From: Antennarius striatus
Lineage: Eukaryota; Chordata; Actinopteri; Lophiiformes; Antennariidae
DNA: 64,000 bases
Assembly (NCBI RefSeq): GCF_040054535.1
Contig: NC_090779.1
Coordinates: 16,861,001-16,925,000, forward strand
Reading direction: 5' to 3'
Of the stretch, positions 45,451 to 58,927 are shown in pieces (position 1 is the first letter of the stretch; each line of letters begins with the position of its first letter). Position numbers and translations under genes: made by a program. The notes under the pieces are model-generated. The model searched no databases. It was not told the DNA's origin and saw only the letters and a list, made by a program, of their open reading frames with translations.

Positions 45451-48400
45451 TTTGCAGAATTAAATATGTACAGAGAGAATCACATCTGCTGCGATAATCG
45501 ATTGATGTGGCTAACCTGCTTACAGCCGACAACAGCACAATGCTTACATGGATTTTGACCATTAATAAACACAACAACTTCGTATGACTTCAAGCATACC
45601 TGTTTCCCATGTCAACAGCTAAGCTAGCATTTCCAAATTAAGAATAAACTCATAATACAGGTGACATGACATTAAAAACGATAATTTCTGTAGGAATTTA
45701 GTAGAAAACAGAGTATTTACAGAGTTATCATGACAAATATTTTGCAATGTATATTTCTATTCATTTATACTCATATTCTAACTGAAAATGTCTGTGCATA
45801 TCCACAGCAATCCATCCAATTATTGAATGAAACCATTGATGTCAAAATCAAAATATCAGGCCAATCTATGTAATAGACCGAAAAGAAAATTCACAGAATA
45901 CAGACTAACAGACTGACATCATATTCACCGTAGCTCCAGTGCAGCATTTTTTTCCCTCCATGTAAAGGTGCATAATACAGAATAGATTCTCATTATAATA
46001 CATAAATTGTCAAGTGAGTGACAGACTGAGTCAGGGAGTTATCAACCATGCACGGTTCTTCTCTCCAGATGGCTGCATGTCTTCATGTCTCTCTTTTATG
46101 CTCTTTTTCTTCGGTCTCATCTCGCTTCACTTTTTCATACCATTCACTGTCATTGTGAAAAGGCGTGTTTGACTCCTCTAGTGGAGCAGAGCCCATTATC
46201 GTAAATAGGCCAATAAGTAACTTCACATGGTGTGTCTCCAAAGCAAGCACACTCACTATGCAAAGCAGAAGCACACTGCTAAAGAAATTGGTGCCAAGTG
46301 ATTATATTTGTAATTTAATTTCCTTGGTCACACAGAGATAAGAGAAAGGAGTGGCTGCTGTTGGCCAGCGATGAATAGAGTGACGAGAATGGGACTACAG
46401 CTTCATTGTCTGGACTGAAATGTCCGAGTCGACACCACTTACGAACAAGGTACTGGCGGGCAGATACGGTACAGACACAGCGATTTATAATTCTTAACTC
46501 TAAGGACAAAAAAATTTTAGTTCGTGAAGCAGCAGTGAGCATTCCACTGAGCAAAAAGGACATGCACTTTCATATTGAACGCGTAGATTTTGAGTGTAGA
46601 AAAATCATGAAACTGTTTCTGCTTGCTGAAACTGTCTCCTTCCTTTCAGTCCATTTCTCTTGTACACAGTTCTGCTGAACAAACATAGTTATCACTGTGG
46701 CCCGGGTGGAATGTCGGTCACAAAGAACAATGGCTCATTGCAGATTCCACAGGCAAGATGAACTTGACCCCCGCAAAAAAACCAAAAAACAAAAACGACT
46801 GAAAGACACAAGAAATACTCTCCCCACATCTTCTCTGAAGTCTGTCCTCCCTTGCTTTTTCAAAGATTGTGAACTGCAGATTTTCTGCTGCCTGACTTTC
46901 CCATTTTCAAAGATTGTGCCCTGATGACAGTGCATTGGTGTGCACAATGCTGCAGTGGTCAGAGTCTTAGAGACTACATCAGGGGCATTACAGGACAATA
47001 GAGAGCTGGTGCTAAGTAATTGGAAGGAAGAGAAAGAAAGGTACAAAGTTCATCAAAATATTAAACCACAAATTGCTGTACAGAATTCAGGGACATTGAA
47101 AATTTGTTGTGACATTGTAAATCCTCTCTTTGCCTTTGTTCTATGTTCTTTATTTTATGGAGCAGGTTCTCCCATGTTTCTACAGATTTCATGAGCTCAG
47201 AAAAAAACATTAGATGTTACACCAGCACCACCAAAAGGAGAAGTAGTAAACAACAGGTTCTTGTGGCTCTTCCTTTATTTTTCTCTGCCTCCATAATGAA
47301 TATTTATAGCATTAAACATCAGATTCATGGCGCTTCACCTTGGCAGACAGTAGGGTTTGTTTTAGTGTATCACACAAACACAGGAGAGAGGAGAAACACA
47401 TTCCTAATTCTAAGAAATCATATACAGTAGTTGCATAATTAGTTGGACATGGTTGTATAATTGGTCTTTAATAAAAGGGAAGAGCAGCAGTTACCCTAGG
47501 TTGTATTTTTTACACATGCTGCCTGTCGCACAAATGAAACGACGACAACCCCCACATTCATGGTGCCATTTTCTGATTGATGTCTCTGTAGAAATGTCCT
47601 TCAACAATCAGTGTTCGCAATCTCTCTGTGTCTATCAGGCCAGCTGTCTATCTGTGTAAAACATCTTCCACCATTCATCTGTCATCTTTGTGCCTAAACG
47701 TCTCACTATTTTTTTTTTTTTCCATTTGTGCACTGAATCAGTCCATCTTTCTCTGAGGCATTCTCAACCTTTGGTCTCCTTCTCCATGGTAGGTGAAATA
47801 ACTGTAGCCAGAAAAGGCTGTCTTTTCACTGGCTCCAGATTTTGAAAAAGACGAAATCCATTCATGTATTTTATTTACAAAATATCATGGGTCACTTTTT
47901 TTTCTTTTTAAAACTGATAGATGCTTTTAAAGATGTTTCTTTAAAAAGATGAAAACAGGAAAAAAAAAAAAACTGCTGAAAGACCCAGCTTGACATAAGA
48001 GGACGACAGATAGTGGATGGAATGAATTTTAAGTTTGAGTGGTAACATTCTTTAGAGAAATTCCGTCCATGGATTGTGTTCTGGGGCAAGTCGACCTTCA
48101 AGGACATTACCCTCATTTACACAGCAATTAAGCAGTACCCTGTTGGTAAATTGAAAAAGAGACAAAAATCCTCTGTGGATTTAATAACAAACTCATTACC
48201 AGAGCCCAACAGGACGGAACTGCCTTTTAATTAGAGCAACACCTGATTAACGCCCAATTAACAGAGCCAGAGCCACTTAATTCTCCTTTACTTTGGCAGG
48301 TTGAGAGCATAAACATAAGCAGCCCTGCATCTGACTGCTTCCTCTCCTCCAGGGACTGTGTGAAGGAAAAGTAAATAACGACTTTGGAGCAAGTCTGTTG

Positions 48401-49039
48401 TGTGGTTGTCCAAATGCTGTGCTGAGCTGAGAAGAGAATCTTTTAAATGCATGAGTTAAAAGTTCCAAAAACTGCCCAAGTGCTGAGGCACCATGCTTTG
48501 CCACAAAATATGAACTTGTAATTTTCTCATTTTCACGTGGAATCCTTGTCATCAAGACAAAAATTGACAAAAATATTGTTGTAACTTTTATTTAATTCTG
48601 ACCAGCAGAGTCAAGTTATGTAAAGGCGAACATGTTGTAAATTCGGTACCTTAAGTAATCTCTCCAAATGGTTAACAGTAATAAGGGATTATTTAAAAAG
48701 GGGTTCAATCCTTTGACAGTTTGTTATCAGCAAATAGGATGTGTATGTAAGATATTAAGTAAAAATATACAAGTACAGTGTGTATTTCTCATTCCAACTT
48801 AACAACAATCACTGGGCTTCCGCACATACACGAAAGTAGAATAAAACATTTTCAGTTGTCTAAACATCACATGGTGTACACAAGGTTTTAACATTCATAA
48901 ACTGCATTGCACCATTTTTTAAACGTTTAAGTGGAAGATTAAGATTTTCTTTCTATTTTCACTAACAGACTACACTGGACAAACTTCAAATGCACCTGAA
49001 GACCTGGAACTTTCTGTGTGGGGTTTGTACGTTCTCCCT

Positions 49040-49182
<143 letters not shown>

Positions 49183-49439
49183 TGGGTTACCTGTGGGTTG
49201 CCCATCATCCTCCCACCACCACAACATGGAATACTGTACAGGTGAAATGTTGACTCTAAATCAACCATAGGTGTGAATAAATGACAAAATGGATGTTTGT
49301 CCAACCCTAACAAAAGTCCAAGCAGGTCAGCAATTTCTCAAGCCCACAAACAGATTAATAATCACTAGAAAGAAAAACCTCCACAAAAACACAGATATAT
49401 TAACACAACAGTAGTAGTACAATACAACAAAAACAATAC

Positions 49440-49700
49440 AAACACTATAGACATTTCACTATACCCATACTTAACTAGGCCTGTTTATTTTTTTTAATTT
49501 CTATGCCTATTTATGATTTTCTATTTATATATTCTTGATGGGTTATTTATTAATCTTTCTATTTGGTGTTGTAATACTTTCTATGTGCTGGTGCTTTCTG
49601 TGTGCTTTTTCTGTGTTTTGTGTACTCACTGTGCTGTGGGCGAAGGAGAAATTAATTTCCCTGATGGAACCTCCTTAAGAGATAAATAAAGATATACTCT
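49440..49700 (+). repeat. LINE 3'-UTR-like tail
   Basis: An AT-rich region ending in GAAATTAATTTCCCTGATGG and GAGATAAATAAAGATATACTC. Such ends are typical of 3' tails of fish L2/Rex-type LINEs. There is no coding part. Confidence 0.45.
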
Positions 49701-50349
49701 ACTCTGTACTCTCTAGTGGACCTCAGAAAAACAGTCCCTGTGAATATTGTAGCAAAGAATAGTGATCCAATTATTAAGTAAAATATGTCTTACAGCCTAA
49801 CCTTCTCCAACATGAACAGAAACTATTGTTCAGTGAAAAAATGGTAAAATTAAAATGAGTCTATTAACTGATAAATTATAAGTTAGTGGATATTCAGTAA
49901 CAGTTTTATATGTGAGTCTAATGAGAGTCCAGTCTGGTTAAAAGAAGAAAAAAAACAGAAACAAATCTGGTCTAAACTGAGTCAGTTGATTTCATCTTAA
50001 TGGTCCTGTAGTGTTTTGTGTCATTGTGTCTTTTCTGTCAGTAATGGAAGTAAACTTGATGACCAGTCCAATCAGCTGCTCAGAATGCTTTCAGGCACAT
50101 TGACTTCTAGGATTACAGATCTTAAATTGTCATGCTAAGCCCATTCTCTAGACACAGTCAATCAATATTCAGTCTGGTCACGTGGATCTATAAAGCAGAA
50201 TGGGATTATTGGGTTCTCATTGAGTCTGTGTGCAGGAATGTGTATGATTCACATTCACATTCTTTTTCTCCACCGTGTTACTTCCCAACTCCACTCAAGG
50301 TGGCATATAGCTCTGCAGAGCCATGTCATTTTTTTCTTTTTCTTTTGCT

Positions 50350-53300
50350 CTACCCAGGGTGATAACTATCACTAAAGGAGTGTTTAGCAGCCTTAGGTTG
50401 AGATGAAAGCCGCCATGACTCCACGGCTCTCTCTAAGTCTGGTAGGATTTCTGGCACAACAACTTGTTCAGCTATAAATACAATTATCTCTATCACCAAT
50501 AGCAGAACCCATCCTAAAGCCCCCAGCCAGTAGGAAGATCCAAGGCTGGAAAAGTTTTGACTGATTTCCTTCCGGTGCTGATACGTGAAGAGAGACCAAC
50601 TGAAGAGGAAGAAAAAACCTGCAGATACATAGAAAATCAAGTCAGATCATATACAATTGTAAGGAACAAGAAAACTCATTAAATTCAATTAGTGCATATC
50701 TAAATCTAAATCTTTAGATAAAAAGTCATGTGATAATGAGCTATAAAAACCACAGCCCCACTGGGTAATAAGTAACACAATACTGGTTTGACCTGAACCA
50801 CAAAATCAAACGGCAGCAGAGTAAATGGAAATGGATCTATTTTGCATCCCTTTACCAAGGATTCATGTATTTTAAAAATGTCACAATAACAAACCACTTA
50901 TTATTAGAGACAAACACAAAAACACAATTTGTTGCTCTGGTGCACAAGTGTTTCTCATGGTTCAACCAGAATAGTGACATTACCTGTGGAGCCCATGGTG
51001 AGCAGCAACAGAGTGGTGGGGTAGAGCGCTTGTCCTGCCATGAGGAGAGCTCTTGTGTTGGAGTACGAGCGCACCGTCTCAGACGTCCAGCAGAGGGCAA
51101 ACACCACACAGAGTGCGCCAGTGCTCAGGGCCATAAAGAAAGAAAGAACAGCAAATGCTCTCTCTGCTTCCATGGCTGGAATACAAAGGAACAAAAAGAA
51201 AGGATAAAGGTCAAAGACCGGTAAAAATGCTTGTTGCTGATTAACTCAGTATTTTATAAGTTAATACTTTAAATGAATATGTGGCAAAACGAAAGTGAAG
51301 CACAGTCCATGCCTAGCACTCCAATGCTTCCTTCTACCAAAAGTTCCTCCAAACAGGAAATTCCATTCAGAAAGTGTATTTCCACCATAATACAATTAAC
51401 ACTGACAAAAGAACTAATTATGTCCTGAACAAATCCTACCTTTCCAAAAATTGTCATCAACCTGACTTCATGATTTTCTGTACAATCCTGCTAACAGACA
51501 AGCAAACACAGATAGCACAATGTTATATTTGATAGTTATCTATTTGATTGACACTGATACTGGCCAAAAATTTCATCTGTCACCCCACCTTCATGCTAAA
51601 AACATATTTAGAGTGTTATTACACATCATTTTTTATTTGTAATTAATTATCTGTTTGGGGCGGCACGTTGGCGCAGTGGTTAGCGCTGCCGCCTCACAAC
51701 ACGGCGGACGAGGGTTCGAGTCCCGCTCTGAGTGGAGTTCGCATGCTTCTCCGGCTTCCTCCCACCTCCAAAAGCATGCGCTTCAGGTTGACTGGCCAGT
51801 CCCAAATTGACCATAGGAGTGAGTGTGTGTGTGTGTGTGAATGATTGTTTGTCTCTATGTGGCTCCGCGTTACAGTGGCGTTGTGCCCAGAGTGTCCCCC
51901 GCCTCACACCCTGAGACTGCCGGGATAGGCACCAGCTCCCCCGCGACCTGCGTTAGCGGATTAAGGGGGTTAGAAAATGACTGACTGACATGACTAATTA
52001 TTTGTTACTTATTCTTGTCTGTACTTTACCGTTTCTCTGAGTTCACTGACCTTGATCGCCTTCTGAGTCAAATAAGTCCATGTGTACTTTTTCCTGGAAT
52101 TGCTTTATTTTAGAATGATTAACATCATAAGCAGTGTTCTCATGTGCGTGCGTTCCTATGTCTTTGACGCACATTTTATGAGGGACGCACTCTTGAAATG
52201 CACTTACATTCAACAAAAATATTCACAATTTTTTCATTTCTTAGCTTAAATTTGGAACTCAAAATCGCCATTATGTTTTGATCTTGCGCGAGTTTCTCGT
52301 CACGAGACTCATCGGCAGGATTCTGACTTATTAAAATCGACCAAACGGTAACACAACCTCTGCTCAAATGAGACAGATGTTAACAGAGAAGGCTCTGTCA
52401 GTTTAGTGCCAGTTCCACAGGAGAATACAGTCTGTGAATTAAAGGCAAAGAAAAGTAATGAGTGAAAAGCAAAAGTGAAAAAAAAAAAAAACTTTACTAC
52501 ATCTTTCTTTATTTCTGAAACTTCTTTTTGTCATCAGCGGAAGCATTTTACATCAGATTAGTGTGCATAGAAACATGTGTAATACAGTGACGTGCGGTGA
52601 GGTCCATGGCTGGTGAGGCACTGATCTCATCACAATTAGATTTACAAACATATGAACCTACAGTGTAGCTTATTCACCATTTAATTATCAATTCATTATT
52701 TTTGAAGTCTCAGAGCAGAATTATTAGAATAATTTACACGTACAAACTGTAACACGCAAATAAGCACATTTGATTAAAAATTATGTTATGTTGTTACCTA
52801 CATGTTTGTTTATATGTTACGTTTACTTATAAATGAAGTCTATGCGCTGCTCGTTCTGAACAAAAGCTGCGAAAAAAATTATATAGTACGGCAAGGCGAG
52901 TGGAAAACAAATGAATGGCTGTACTGCAGTTTGCTGTCACTTCTTCTACGGCCGAGGAAGAAGACTCCTTGGCCGAATCCCTGGGATCACCAGCGCCCCC
53001 TACCAATGAGGCACGACATCATCGTGCCTCACGTAGTGCCTTGTCACAGCGGTTTCAGGACCCCTCAACTCAAGGAAGACGTTACAATCACGCAGTTGTT
53101 GACAAAAAACACCGTACATTATATACATTTGCTAAATTATGGAAATTTAGTTCACAGAGCAAACGTGTTTGAACATTTTAATAGCGACATATAGAGAGAA
53201 AGCATTACTGTCTCACTGTATAGCTACCAGCACAGCTAGCCGAGCCATTGCGCAATCCATGTTGAGGCTCGGCTGGCTGGTGACTCACCGCAGGTCTCTT

Positions 53301-56300
53301 CTCAGTATTCAGCGTTAAATGCGAAAATTCAGCAATTTTCAGTAAAAATAACCTAAAATTGGTGATGTTGAATATAAAATAACTTTATAATACTCATCAT
53401 CGGATAAATATAGCCATTTAATTTATTTCTTCCATTTTTCTTTTTTCCCCTCATTATGGCAGGTGAGGCCGTAATATAATGTCAACCCTTCAATATTAAA
53501 AAAGAAAAATCCTCATATATGAAAACATCTGCTGCAGTCATGCTTTCATGAGGATGTGATCATTTTTGTGATCAGGATGTGAAATATTTCCCAACTGTGG
53601 GACAATAAAGGATTATCTTATCTTATTTTTACAGCTTCTTCACAAAGAGGACTACTTCTGCTTTCAATATCATTTTGACCTCTGATAACATGTCCATTTC
53701 AATATGTTTTCATTTTGCATCCATATATAAATGCAGTAAAACACTTAAAGTAACTTGTTTTCTAATAATATTAAATAATCTGATTAAATCTAGTACAAAA
53801 AAACCCTAAATAAGGATCATTAAATCTGCATCTGAGATAAAATATAGTGTACGTAGCAAATGTGAACATTCAAAACATTTATAAAAAACATTATAAAAGT
53901 TAAAGACTGGAAAAGGACACATAATTACTTCTGGTTTTCATGAGAACTGCTCCCAGACAGTGCTTTATGTTGTGTTCCCAACAGGGAGCGCCAGTGGCCA
54001 CATAGAATGTGATCAACAGTTGGGCCTTAAGATGCTATTGAAGAAGAGGATTCAAATATTTACCCCAAAGATTTGTACGGGCTCTGAATGGACAAATAGA
54101 AAAAACAAAATAATCAGAACCAGAAGAAGAAGTTAGAAATCAGTTCATCATCTTGAGAGGCAACAACAACCATCAGAGTGGGTAAACAATATTTAGCATC
54201 CAGTAAGCTAGAATTTAAAACACATGTCAACACATGTTTTTGTTTTCCCCACAAACATTACCATGGAGACAAGACCTTTTCATAATTGAATATCTATTCT
54301 ATTATTTGCTTGAGTGTGACACCTATTTCCTACATATTAAGACAAATCTGTTTCCTTCTCCTTAAATTTCTGAAAATTATGGTCCAGTTGGACTTGCAAA
54401 AAAGAGCTGGTAGAAAAATCTATCAAAGAACCTTTTTTTTCCGCATGTATTCTCATAGTTTAACCCCATAAAAGGGGGTCAACTTTTTATGAGATCAATG
54501 CTTATTTTTGTCGTGCAGCAAAATCTTTTATATATTTTAATGTGTGCATGTGACCATCACCAGTCCTCTTAGGGAACTAAATTGTCATTCTTTATTAGAA
54601 TTTCCTATTGTGAACCAGAGAGGGAAGTGCCGCACCTCTGCATTAAGGGGGGAAGCAAAAGGAGACAGGGAGAGAAAACACAAACAAGGTAGTGGATAGA
54701 CAGGCAGTGCTGTTGGAGTGAAAAAGATTTAGGCTGTTTTATCATATCTTAGAACTGATACCTTAATACCAATTTTATAAAACACCAGATTAGTGGAGGT
54801 CCTGACAGTATAGAACAGACCACCAGAAGAAAACAGTGTAGGAGGAAGATAGAGGGCATAAGATTGTGACGGGACCCAATGGTTCTCAATAATTGGACTC
54901 GACAGTAGCTGGTAAGCCCTGAACCAACATGTATGTGTGATGGAAACCAACGCCCAGATAGGCTACTAGAACCTAACAAGGCCACGCTAGCTGAGAACTC
55001 CCAACCCTGTCAGCCAGGAGCATCCAGAAGTCATCACCCGCAGAGCCACCAGGGGCACCGAGAGCCACGCAGACCCATGGGAGGCAGTGGCTGCCACCAC
55101 CAGGGCGCACGGAACAGGCCCAAGGGGCATGGGGTAAGGAGGGGACAAGTGAGGCATATATGGTGAGGATGCAGCGCCCTAGAGCGATGCAATCCGCCCC
55201 ACAACCAAGCCCACTGTCATCGCCCCCATCCATTCCCAAAGCCCTAACTGTGCCCTGTATGTGCCTAAAAGTTATTATGTATTGTGCAGCGTGAGATATG
55301 TGAAGTGAACATTAGGAGGCAATCTGGTGTGGGCCTGGCCCACATGAACAGGGCCATAAGGGGGACCAGCATCACAGTCGCTCAACCAGCCCAAGCCCAC
55401 AACCCGGCCCGGCCATGACTACCAGGCTTTAACATTTTGATTAAACTAATATATAATTTTATTCTTTTTTTGTTCTTACTTAAACAGTTATGACATCATT
55501 ATTAATATAAACATTATAATACATTTTTTAAAAAGTTTTTATATTGCACCATTGGAAAAACTCAATCCTTGCACATCAATCCTTAAATTCTTTTATTACT
55601 TTGGGATGCACAAGTTGGGATGAAGCGCATCCCAGGCATGCTCTACTTTCTTGAGGTAAAATGAACTCTGCATAAGTGTTGTTAAATACTCCTTTCATAG
55701 TTTGAATATAGAGTACAATCTATATTCAAGGGCAACATCTTTCTTCAGCCTTTCCTCAAAGTTCTTGACCTCCCTATATTCCAGTGAAAGGGGAGAAACC
55801 TCTTGAAGTATGGCTGCATGTAAAAACAGCAACAAAAAACACCTAAGAGACACAACAGCCAAGATTTCAACATATTTTCTTTCTACCAGGTGTGAGAGCA
55901 ACACCAGTGCCAGTTCAAGCTCAGACTTGCTTACAAATGCTGAGGAGATAATTTTCTACCTGATGCTCACTCAGGGGATTTAAAGTCACACTTCAGACTG
56001 AAAACACAATTTTTACAGAAGCAACCAATATCCAACTCAACCAAGTAATCCACCCCCTTCCTAAAACTCATCCTCACCTACAATAAGAAAAAATGAAAAT
56101 TGTCAAGAAAATACAAAGCCATGGCTGGGGCAACATGACCAGCACCGTGATACTGGAATGCTAGAGGGGGTTGTAGCATTCAGACCGAGACGGCTTTGGA
56201 GTGGGAATGTAACAGCTTTGTTTTGTCTCTGTTTGCGTTACTGACCAAAAATATGATAATTTTTCAAAGAAAACAATATTAATAAGAAAAAGTACAGTCA

Positions 56301-56770
56301 TTTTGTATGATGCAATCCACCCAAAGCCACTGTTCAAGTTTTTTGTTGTTTCTTATCATTTGAGTGTATTTTCAAATGTTCCTCCTCCTGACGTTAAACT
56401 CCTCTAGAGATTCAGAAACATAAAATAGCCTCTTAAAGCTATTAGCACAACACAGCAGAGACATTCATGTTACTGCCCACGCCGTTCATTCCTTCCACCT
56501 AAACACTGAATGGTGGCTTTAGACAGGTACTTTACCTTGACAACAGAAAACCATCGAACAGGTTAATACAGCTTGTTTCTCACCATTGAAGACCACTTTA
56601 TGATTGGTCATGTCACTTGTAGTGTTATTCCAGTCTGTCCAAAGCCCCCTCTCCTTCAGCCAGAATGGTGTCCAGACTGCATACAACACACAGAGGCATC
56701 CTGCCAATCCCAGACACGACTGAGAAAACCGAAAGCGACTGATGCTGTCTCCCAGATCCAGAAACTTCAT
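50350..56770 (-). CDS. four-transmembrane claudin/PMP22-like protein, three coding exons
   Basis: Exons are 56770-56536, 51175-50984 and 50618-50350, all with GT-AG introns (5360 and 365 bp). They sum to 696 nt, 231 residues, and the phases agree. Hydrophobic segments lie at about 18-37, 86-107, 121-150 and 172-194. The first extracellular loop has the claudin-family W...GLW pattern (W33, G42-L43-W44) and NNTT glycosylation sites at 48-49, but the usual paired Cys of true claudins are not in their normal places. The segment AMEAERAF before TM2 resembles the family's 'ARA(F/L)' position. The membrane role is inferred; I cannot name the orthologue. The first coding exon is preceded by an acceptor (CTCTCTTTCAG, exon from 56782), so a non-coding exon lies upstream. 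The large intron hosts several repeats. Confidence 0.85.
51656..51994 (+). mobile_element. full-length tRNA-derived SINE with target duplication
   Basis: The element begins GGGGCGGCACGTTGGCGCAG (A-box-like), has GGGTTCGAGTCCC as B-box (51713-51725), a TG tract at about 51820-51838, and a GGGATAGGCACCAGCTCCCC 3' body with a TGACTGACTGACA end. The flanks TAATTATCTGTT (51644-51655) and TAATTATTTGTT (51995-52006) match at 11 of 12 positions. It lies in intron 1 of the claudin-like gene. Confidence 0.85.
52581..53480. repeat. likely interspersed DNA-transposon-derived repeat
   Basis: It starts CAGTGACGTGCGGTGAGGTC and ends near ATTATGGCAGGTGAGGCCG, text that I associate with a common fish repeat. 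Terminal inverted repeats are not clear and no transposase frame is intact. The frame at 52802-53194 is unsupported. Confidence 0.35.
53560..53630 (+). repeat. LINE 3' tail
   Basis: GTGGGACAATAAAGGATTAT followed by CTTATCTTATTTT is the short tandem-repeat end typical of fish L2/Rex-type elements. Confidence 0.5.
54600..55440. repeat. GC-rich island of unknown origin in an intron
   Basis: Within very AT-rich surroundings this block (densest at 54960-55260 and 55320-55430) is rich in CCACCAGGG, GCCCA and CAGACCC-type words. No sustained domain-bearing frame exists on either strand. A 5' part of a retroelement is the simplest guess. Confidence 0.3.
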
Positions 56771-57627
56771 GTTTGTGCACCACTGAAAGAGAGGCACACA
56801 GAACAATTATGGATTTAAATGACTTTATTTCAGGTTGAATAATCAAAGTTAAAGTCATCCTCATCATCATGTTTTTTTTTCTTCTTTTTCTTCCAATTTG
56901 GTTGTATTAGCAGTTAGAATGCAGAATTATAACTGAAGTACAATCTTACCTTTGTCTCAGGACAAGAACACAGCTGTGAAGCTAGTCTCTGTACAAATAA
57001 CACTCTGCTTACTTAGGAACACCTTGTGGTTGCTGTTGTACAATTCCTTCTGTACAAACATGTTTGGCATCCCGTCATTTTATTGGCTCTTCTGCACATG
57101 ACCACAAGTCGTCACTCGTAGGTCAGGGTTACTCTGCCTCTAGTTCTACGGAAACTCCCCAGCCGGCAGTTTTTCAGTAAACTCTCCACTGACACCTACC
57201 AACACATACTGTATGCAAAGTGAAAGTACCAATAGCAGCTGTTCAAGATCAGAGGAAGCAGACGTTTGTCTGTTAGAATTGGGAACAAAGACTATACACA
57301 TTAAACGGGAGTGAGAGTATTTGAAATTATTTTATACCCAAAAGAACATAATTGAAAATAAAAGGAAAATACCACTCTGACCATTTTTTTAAATGATTAA
57401 ACCACAAATTGTGTGGAGGGTGTAATCCGGAACATTTGAAGAAAACCCACTCTTGGTTTAACAGAGTGGGCTACACATGAATGTGCCAATTTTTCTTTAA
57501 CCTCAGATGTTGCTCCACTTCGTCACAAATACCTCCTCCATCACTTTCCTTTGTTGCAATGGAAGGTCACCCACAACTCACACAGTAATGTTTGAATATA
57601 AATACACCGAAAAACCTTCATAACACA

Positions 57628-57637
<10 letters not shown>

Positions 57638-57704
<67 letters not shown>
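57638..57704 (+). repeat. (CA)n microsatellite
   Basis: About 33 CA units, preceded by a TATATA stretch. Confidence 0.95.
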
Positions 57705-57707
<3 letters not shown>

Positions 57708-58661
57708 GAATGAGAACTGTTAAAATATTTCTTTCACGTTTACTCAATAAGAAAGAATGTTGATAAGCACAGACATAATAATCAAACCCTTTATTTATGG
57801 TTCAATGTTACATAAGTACATTATGTTCTGATAAAATAAGTGTGTCCTAAAAGATAAGCCTGTCAGCCTTACATACTTTAAAAACACTGTGGCTTTGGCT
57901 GATTTACTTTCAACATTCCGTAAATATTTGATATCAAAAACTATGAATGAGGGGGGTGGGCAAAATATCATATAAATTTAACCAATAGTAAATCAACAGA
58001 TGGACAGCAAAAACTGTACTGCCATCCAACCTGCAAATATAAATTAACATTCACATCTCAATAATAAAATCAATTGCTTTTGACATCAACAATGTGGCGC
58101 CATTGAGCTGCAGAAGTCAGTAATGGTTATGTTTTATCATGTGGGAGGAAGCTGATAAAACAAATATGGAGTCGGACAAAATAATCACACAAGTGCAATT
58201 CCTGTTTGGGTTGAATTGGTTGACCTAGTTTGGATTTTGTGAACAGAAGAGATGAGGGAGCTGGATAGACACCAGGGATTTGTAAGTAATGTACGAAACT
58301 AAAATAAAGCGACCATGATGTTTCACATCATAAACCATCACCTATGATAGCATTAGCCCAAGACAGAGAAGCTATGTGTAGGGCCATCAAAAAACAATTG
58401 AAAATAAACTTAGAAAATATCCCAGCATCCAAAACCTACTTGAAGTGCAAAAATGTGTCGCCACACCACTCAAATCTTATCTGATCTTAACTTATCTGTA
58501 CTTAAATGAACTATTAGCAAAATGTATCTTAACTTATCCTACCCTATCTTATTTCATTGTATCTAAAATGAAGCTTTTCATTTTATGATTAAGACTGTGT
58601 AACAAATGTATGCCACACCAGGGCTTGACTTTGTCACGTACACAGATGTACCCAAGTACAA

Positions 58662-58858
<197 letters not shown>

Positions 58859-58913
58859 ACTTGTAGGCAGTAAGATGGACTTGGTTTCAATAGCAGCTAA
58901 CCGATCCCAAACC

Positions 58914-58919
58914 TTTATT
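58914..58919 (-). terminator. candidate accs polyadenylation signal
   Basis: TTTATT on plus gives AATAAA on minus, starting 9 nt after the accs stop codon. This would make an exceptionally short 3' UTR unless a more distal signal is used. Confidence 0.45.
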
Positions 58920-58927
58920 TCCTAAAT

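Noticed and set aside
51656-51730. A possible tRNA gene from A- and B-box motifs (also at the heads of the other SINEs)
   Set aside because: The sequence does not fold into a full cloverleaf and continues into SINE bodies with target duplications.
52802-53194. 130-codon plus-strand frame
   Set aside because: It lies within a probable interspersed repeat and has no recognisable domain.
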